A DNA stretch of 64,000 bases from Opitutus sp. (GTDB lineage: Bacteria > Verrucomicrobiota > Verrucomicrobiia > Opitutales > Opitutaceae), in contig JACEUQ010000002.1 in NCBI GenBank assembly GCA_024998815.1, positions 132,501 to 196,500 of the forward strand, written 5' to 3'. The position numbers and the translations under genes were made by a program. The notes beneath the pieces are model-generated. The model made no database searches and was not told the origin of the DNA. It saw only the letters and a program-made list of their open reading frames with translations. This document shows positions 61,126 to 64,000 of the stretch, piece by piece; position 1 is the first letter of the stretch; every line of letters begins with the position of its first letter.

Positions 61126-61893
61126 TCAGCTTGCAGGTTCGTCGGCCAGGCGGTCTTTCATGCGGTAGGATTTGCCCTCGATGACGACGGTCTGAGCGCG
61201 GTGCAGCAGGCGGTCCAGGATCGCCGCGGTGATGCCAGCGTCGTTGTTAAAGATCCCTGCCCAGTGTTTGTAGGCCTTGTTGGTGGTGACGATCAGCGAG
61301 CCGCGTTCGTAGCGTTGGCTGACGATCTGGAAGAGCAGGTCGGCCCCCGACTTGTCGAGCGGCAGGTAGCCGACCTCATCGAGCACGAGCACCGCAGGGG
61401 TCATGTAACGCTTCAACTCGGCTTGCAACCGGTGCAGGGACTGGGCGGTGACCAAAGCGTTGATCGCGTCCACCGCCGTCGTAAACAGCACCGTGTAACC
61501 CGCCTGGCAGGCCGCGTAGCCCAACGCGCTCGCGAGATGTGTCTTCCCAAGCCCCACACCACCGCAAAACACCGCGTTGGTGCGCTCCTTGACAAAGCCC
61601 AGTTCGAAGAGGTGCCGCACCTGCGCTTCGTTCAACTCCTTGGGCCAGTCCCACTGGAACTGGTCGACGGTTTTCTTGACCGGGAAGCGCGCCGCCTGGA
61701 TACGCCGCTCCAGCGCCCGGATCTGGCGGTCCTGGGTCTCGGCCTGCACCAGTCGGCGTAAAAATTCGGCGTGCGAACAGCGCGCCTTGGCCGCCTCGGC
61801 GGTCAGTTCGCCGTGGTGACGCAACAGGTAACCGAGTTTCAGATACTTGAGCTGGTCTTTTAATAAATCGGGTTTTTCGGGTTCTGTTTTCAT
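61126..61893 (-). CDS. istB: IS21 helper ATPase IstB (copy D)
   Basis: 255 residues, KPDLL-type. Walker motifs are intact. It is coupled to istA by ATGA. Confidence 0.94.
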   Translation of the reverse strand: MKTEPEKPDLLKDQLKYLKLGYLLRHHGELTAEAAKARCSHAEFLRRLVQAETQDRQIRALERRIQAARFPVKKTVDQFQWDWPKELNEAQVRHLFELGFVKERTNAVFCGGVGLGKTHLASALGYAACQAGYTVLFTTAVDAINALVTAQSLHRLQAELKRYMTPAVLVLDEVGYLPLDKSGADLLFQIVSQRYERGSLIVTTNKAYKHWAGIFNNDAGITAAILDRLLHRAQTVVIEGKSYRMKDRLADEPAS

Positions 61894-63356
61894 TGGGTAT
61901 AGGGGCTTAAATCCGGGGGACGCAGTTCGAGTTCCAGTGCGGCCAACGCGTCGGCGCGGGTGAGGTGGATCGGCCCGGCTTGCGGCAAGGCCCGCGCGCG
62001 TTGTTCGAGCAAGTTGAGGATGTAATCGCTGGAGTAGGCGCCGAGTTCATGGGCGCTTTCGATCGCCCGGCCGACTGCCTCCGTTCCATACAGGGCCACC
62101 AAACCCACGATAGTCGCCAGGTGGTGTCCCGCGTTGAGCCGGCGCTCCTCCAGCCCCCGTTGGTAGGCGGGTGCCGCCGGGCTCAGTTCCAAAAACCGTA
62201 GCCGCAGGCGCTGCCGCGCCCCCTGCCGTTTGCGCTCCTCGAGTTCGCGCACATGCTCGGGGTTTTCCACATCGGCGCGGCGGGCAAAACTGCGGGCATG
62301 CTCGGCCACCAGGGTGCGGTCCGCATAAAACCTCACCTGCGCCCCCTCGATCTGCGCGGTGAGTAGCGCCCCGGCAAACTTCGTGGGCACCGAGTAGCGG
62401 TTCGTTTCGATACTCACCCGGCACCGCCGCGACGCCCGCACGCTTAAGGTGCGCACCGCCGGACTGGCCACCGGGTTAAGCGGCAGGAGCGCAGCGCGCT
62501 CCTCGGGCAGCCGGTCCACCGGCCGGCCCTGGGTTTCAGCGTGCACGCGCACGTTGGCCACCGTTTCCAGCCACAAGCTGGCGGCCGGCCCCAGCTCGGT
62601 AAACCCATTCATCTGCCTCCCGCCAAGGAAGCTTTTTTTCACGTAACCCACCGCGTTTTCCACCATGCCCTTGGACTGCGGATGCCCCGGCCCGCACGCT
62701 TTTATCGTAAACCCGTAGTGCCGGGCAAAGTCCAGGTACTGGGCGTTGTACACCGGGTCGGTCCCGGGCACATGCGAGAGGACGGCCGTCTTGCAGTTAT
62801 CGACCATCACCTCGCGCGGCACCCCGCCGAGTTTTTCAAAGGCGCGCCGGTGACAGCCCAGCCACCACTCCTGGCCCTGCCCGAGGGTAAATTCCACATG
62901 CAGGAACCGGCTGTAGCCCAAAACCATGACGAAAAAACTTAAAGCCCGCCGGGTGCCGTCCACCTCCACCGAGCCAAAGCTGCCCCAGTCCACCTGCGCG
63001 GTCTGGCCGGGGGCAAACTTGAGGGTAAGAAACGCCTCCAGGTTCCTCGGCCGCACCCGCCGCACGTAGTCTTTCAAAATTGAATACCCGCCCGTGTACC
63101 CCCGCTCGCGCACCTTTTGCCAGAGCTGCATGGCGGTGAACGGATGGGCCTCCAGCCACCGCGCGATCGCCGGCTTGTGCACGTCGAGCTTGCTTGGCCT
63201 AGGCACCTGCGCGGCCTGGCTGCGCGCGTACTTTTCCTGCGCCTGCCAGCGCCTCACCGTCTGCACGTGCAACTGGAGCGAGCGGGTGATTTGCGGCGCA
63301 CTGTGACCGGCAGCCTCCGCCTGTTTTATCCGGCAATACAGTTCGTAATTGATCAC
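61890..63356 (-). CDS. istA: IS21 transposase IstA (copy D)
   Basis: 488 residues. Small differences from copy A include INYELY, PQITRSLQ, EKYARSQ and SFGSVEVDG. The DDE residues are unchanged. Confidence 0.94.
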   Translation of the reverse strand: MINYELYCRIKQAEAAGHSAPQITRSLQLHVQTVRRWQAQEKYARSQAAQVPRPSKLDVHKPAIARWLEAHPFTAMQLWQKVRERGYTGGYSILKDYVRRVRPRNLEAFLTLKFAPGQTAQVDWGSFGSVEVDGTRRALSFFVMVLGYSRFLHVEFTLGQGQEWWLGCHRRAFEKLGGVPREVMVDNCKTAVLSHVPGTDPVYNAQYLDFARHYGFTIKACGPGHPQSKGMVENAVGYVKKSFLGGRQMNGFTELGPAASLWLETVANVRVHAETQGRPVDRLPEERAALLPLNPVASPAVRTLSVRASRRCRVSIETNRYSVPTKFAGALLTAQIEGAQVRFYADRTLVAEHARSFARRADVENPEHVRELEERKRQGARQRLRLRFLELSPAAPAYQRGLEERRLNAGHHLATIVGLVALYGTEAVGRAIESAHELGAYSSDYILNLLEQRARALPQAGPIHLTRADALAALELELRPPDLSPYTQ

Positions 63357-63712
63357 GCCCCCACCTCCCGGCTCGGCGACGGCGTTACCGCCAGCGTGTG
63401 CGATGGCCTGCCCCGGTCCAAGGAAAGCACCTGGTAAAGTGGCGCGGCGTAGGCGATCACCCCGGCCTCGATTAACTGCCGACGCGCCTCGACCAGGCCG
63501 TCCTCGCTGAGCGTGAGCAGCCGGGCCAGGGTGCGCGTGGCGTAGTAACTCAGCCCGTCGGCGTCACCCACGGTTACCAGGACCAGATAAAGTCCCCAGG
63601 CGGGGGCACTGGCCCGCCCCAGGTAATTGCCCCGCACCAGCCGGTGGTCCAGCCAGCTAAACTGGGCCGGCGTGCGCCGGAGTTGTTCGCGATCGATCGG
63701 TTGTTTTTGCAT
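63353..63712 (-). CDS. IS21 accessory protein 2, winged-helix-like (copy D)
   Basis: 119 residues. It ends RPSHTLAVTPSPSREVGA against RPTHTLAATPPPSREVGA in copy A; the core is unchanged. Confidence 0.72.
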   Translation of the reverse strand: MQKQPIDREQLRRTPAQFSWLDHRLVRGNYLGRASAPAWGLYLVLVTVGDADGLSYYATRTLARLLTLSEDGLVEARRQLIEAGVIAYAAPLYQVLSLDRGRPSHTLAVTPSPSREVGA

Positions 63713-64000
63713 AATCGGGCGGCTGGACGTCGATGCCCAGGATCACCCGCCCCCGGGATTGCAGGTGTCGCAGCATGGGTTCGAGGTCCTCTTGTAACGT
63801 CACTCCGGCGAACTGCGCGATAAGCCCCACGAGCACAGGGTTTTGCGACTCCCAGCTGTCTTGTAACGCCGCGCAGGGATTCGGTAACGCCACCTCGGCG
63901 ACCGGCTCGGCTTTAGGCTGGTGCACAACGGATTGCGTAGTTGGGATGTCTTGTAACGCCACCCGCCGTCGCGGCCCCCTCCGCCTTGAGTACCCCGGAT
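63657..64000 (-). CDS. IS21 accessory protein 1, C-terminal part (copy D, truncated by edge)
   Basis: About 114 residues in frame to the window edge, from the basic region YSRRRGPRRRVALQD to the stop. CAALQDSWESQ replaces CVPLQDRWESQ of copy A. The zinc-finger part lies outside the window. Confidence 0.72.
   Translation of the reverse strand, partial: PGYSRRRGPRRRVALQDIPTTQSVVHQPKAEPVAEVALPNPCAALQDSWESQNPVLVGLIAQFAGVTLQEDLEPMLRHLQSRGRVILGIDVQPPDYAKTTDRSRTTPAHAGPV

Larger units (their letters stand above)
61025..64000 (-). mobile_element. IS21-family element, copy D (runs off right edge)
   Basis: The right end TGTGAGCGGCGGCGCGAACA starts at 61025 and the gene order is istB, istA, accessory 2, accessory 1 on the minus strand. 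It shares variants with copy B (INYELY, KPDLL) and one with copy C (GCTTTG). The left end and target duplication lie outside the window. Confidence 0.93.

Overview
The window is high-GC bacterial DNA, most likely from a Verrucomicrobiota member related to Opitutaceae. This is inferred from the gene mix (eukaryotic-type GSII glutamine synthetase, 555-residue LeuA, FG-GAP proteins), weak Shine-Dalgarno signals, and palindromic repeats that translate as ADWKSALL- or AQTSSLL-like peptides. I could run no database search.

Layout. Positions 1-7600 are a mobile-element pile-up: the start of an IS4-like transposase, then a hybrid histidine kinase gene split by an IS630-family element, which is itself split by a four-gene IS21-family element. 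Removing both at their target duplications restores each reading frame. Positions 8286-20500 are mainly housekeeping: a CAT-anticodon tRNA, dusB, a RhlE-type helicase beside an RRM protein, metF-rlmN, an LptF/LptG permease, leuA and an ECF sigma operon. SRP RNA (ffs) lies at 21361-21457 with an IS element just upstream. Positions 23.3-33.5 kb hold a MarC protein, a response regulator, glnA, a mini-kinase/PP2C pair, and a tight four-gene operon: TonB-dependent receptor, YfiR, CHASE8-type histidine kinase, and receiver-kinase. Positions 33.6-42.4 kb carry a minus-strand block of envelope and periplasmic proteins plus RluA-type and Maf enzymes. Positions 43-50 kb hold an Hsp70-like ATPase, KamA, ComEC, a metallophosphoesterase and a sugar kinase.

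From about 50.2 kb to the end the DNA is almost entirely nested mobile elements. A 329-bp MITE-like element with 15-bp inverted ends is interrupted by an IS1380/IS21/IS1380 composite. A second, adjacent copy is cut by a group II intron, whose reverse transcriptase is split by another IS21 copy. A fourth IS21 copy runs off the right edge. The four IS21 copies are nearly identical and carry two accessory genes ahead of istA and istB, which points to recent expansion.

The observations I rate highest are the MITE-like element flanked by 21-23-bp direct repeats derived from a REP palindrome, the four-gene IS21 element with internal copies of its own terminal motif, the double-nested insertions that can be reversed exactly in silico, and the YfiR/CHASE8 pair joined to a histidine kinase rather than a GGDEF enzyme.
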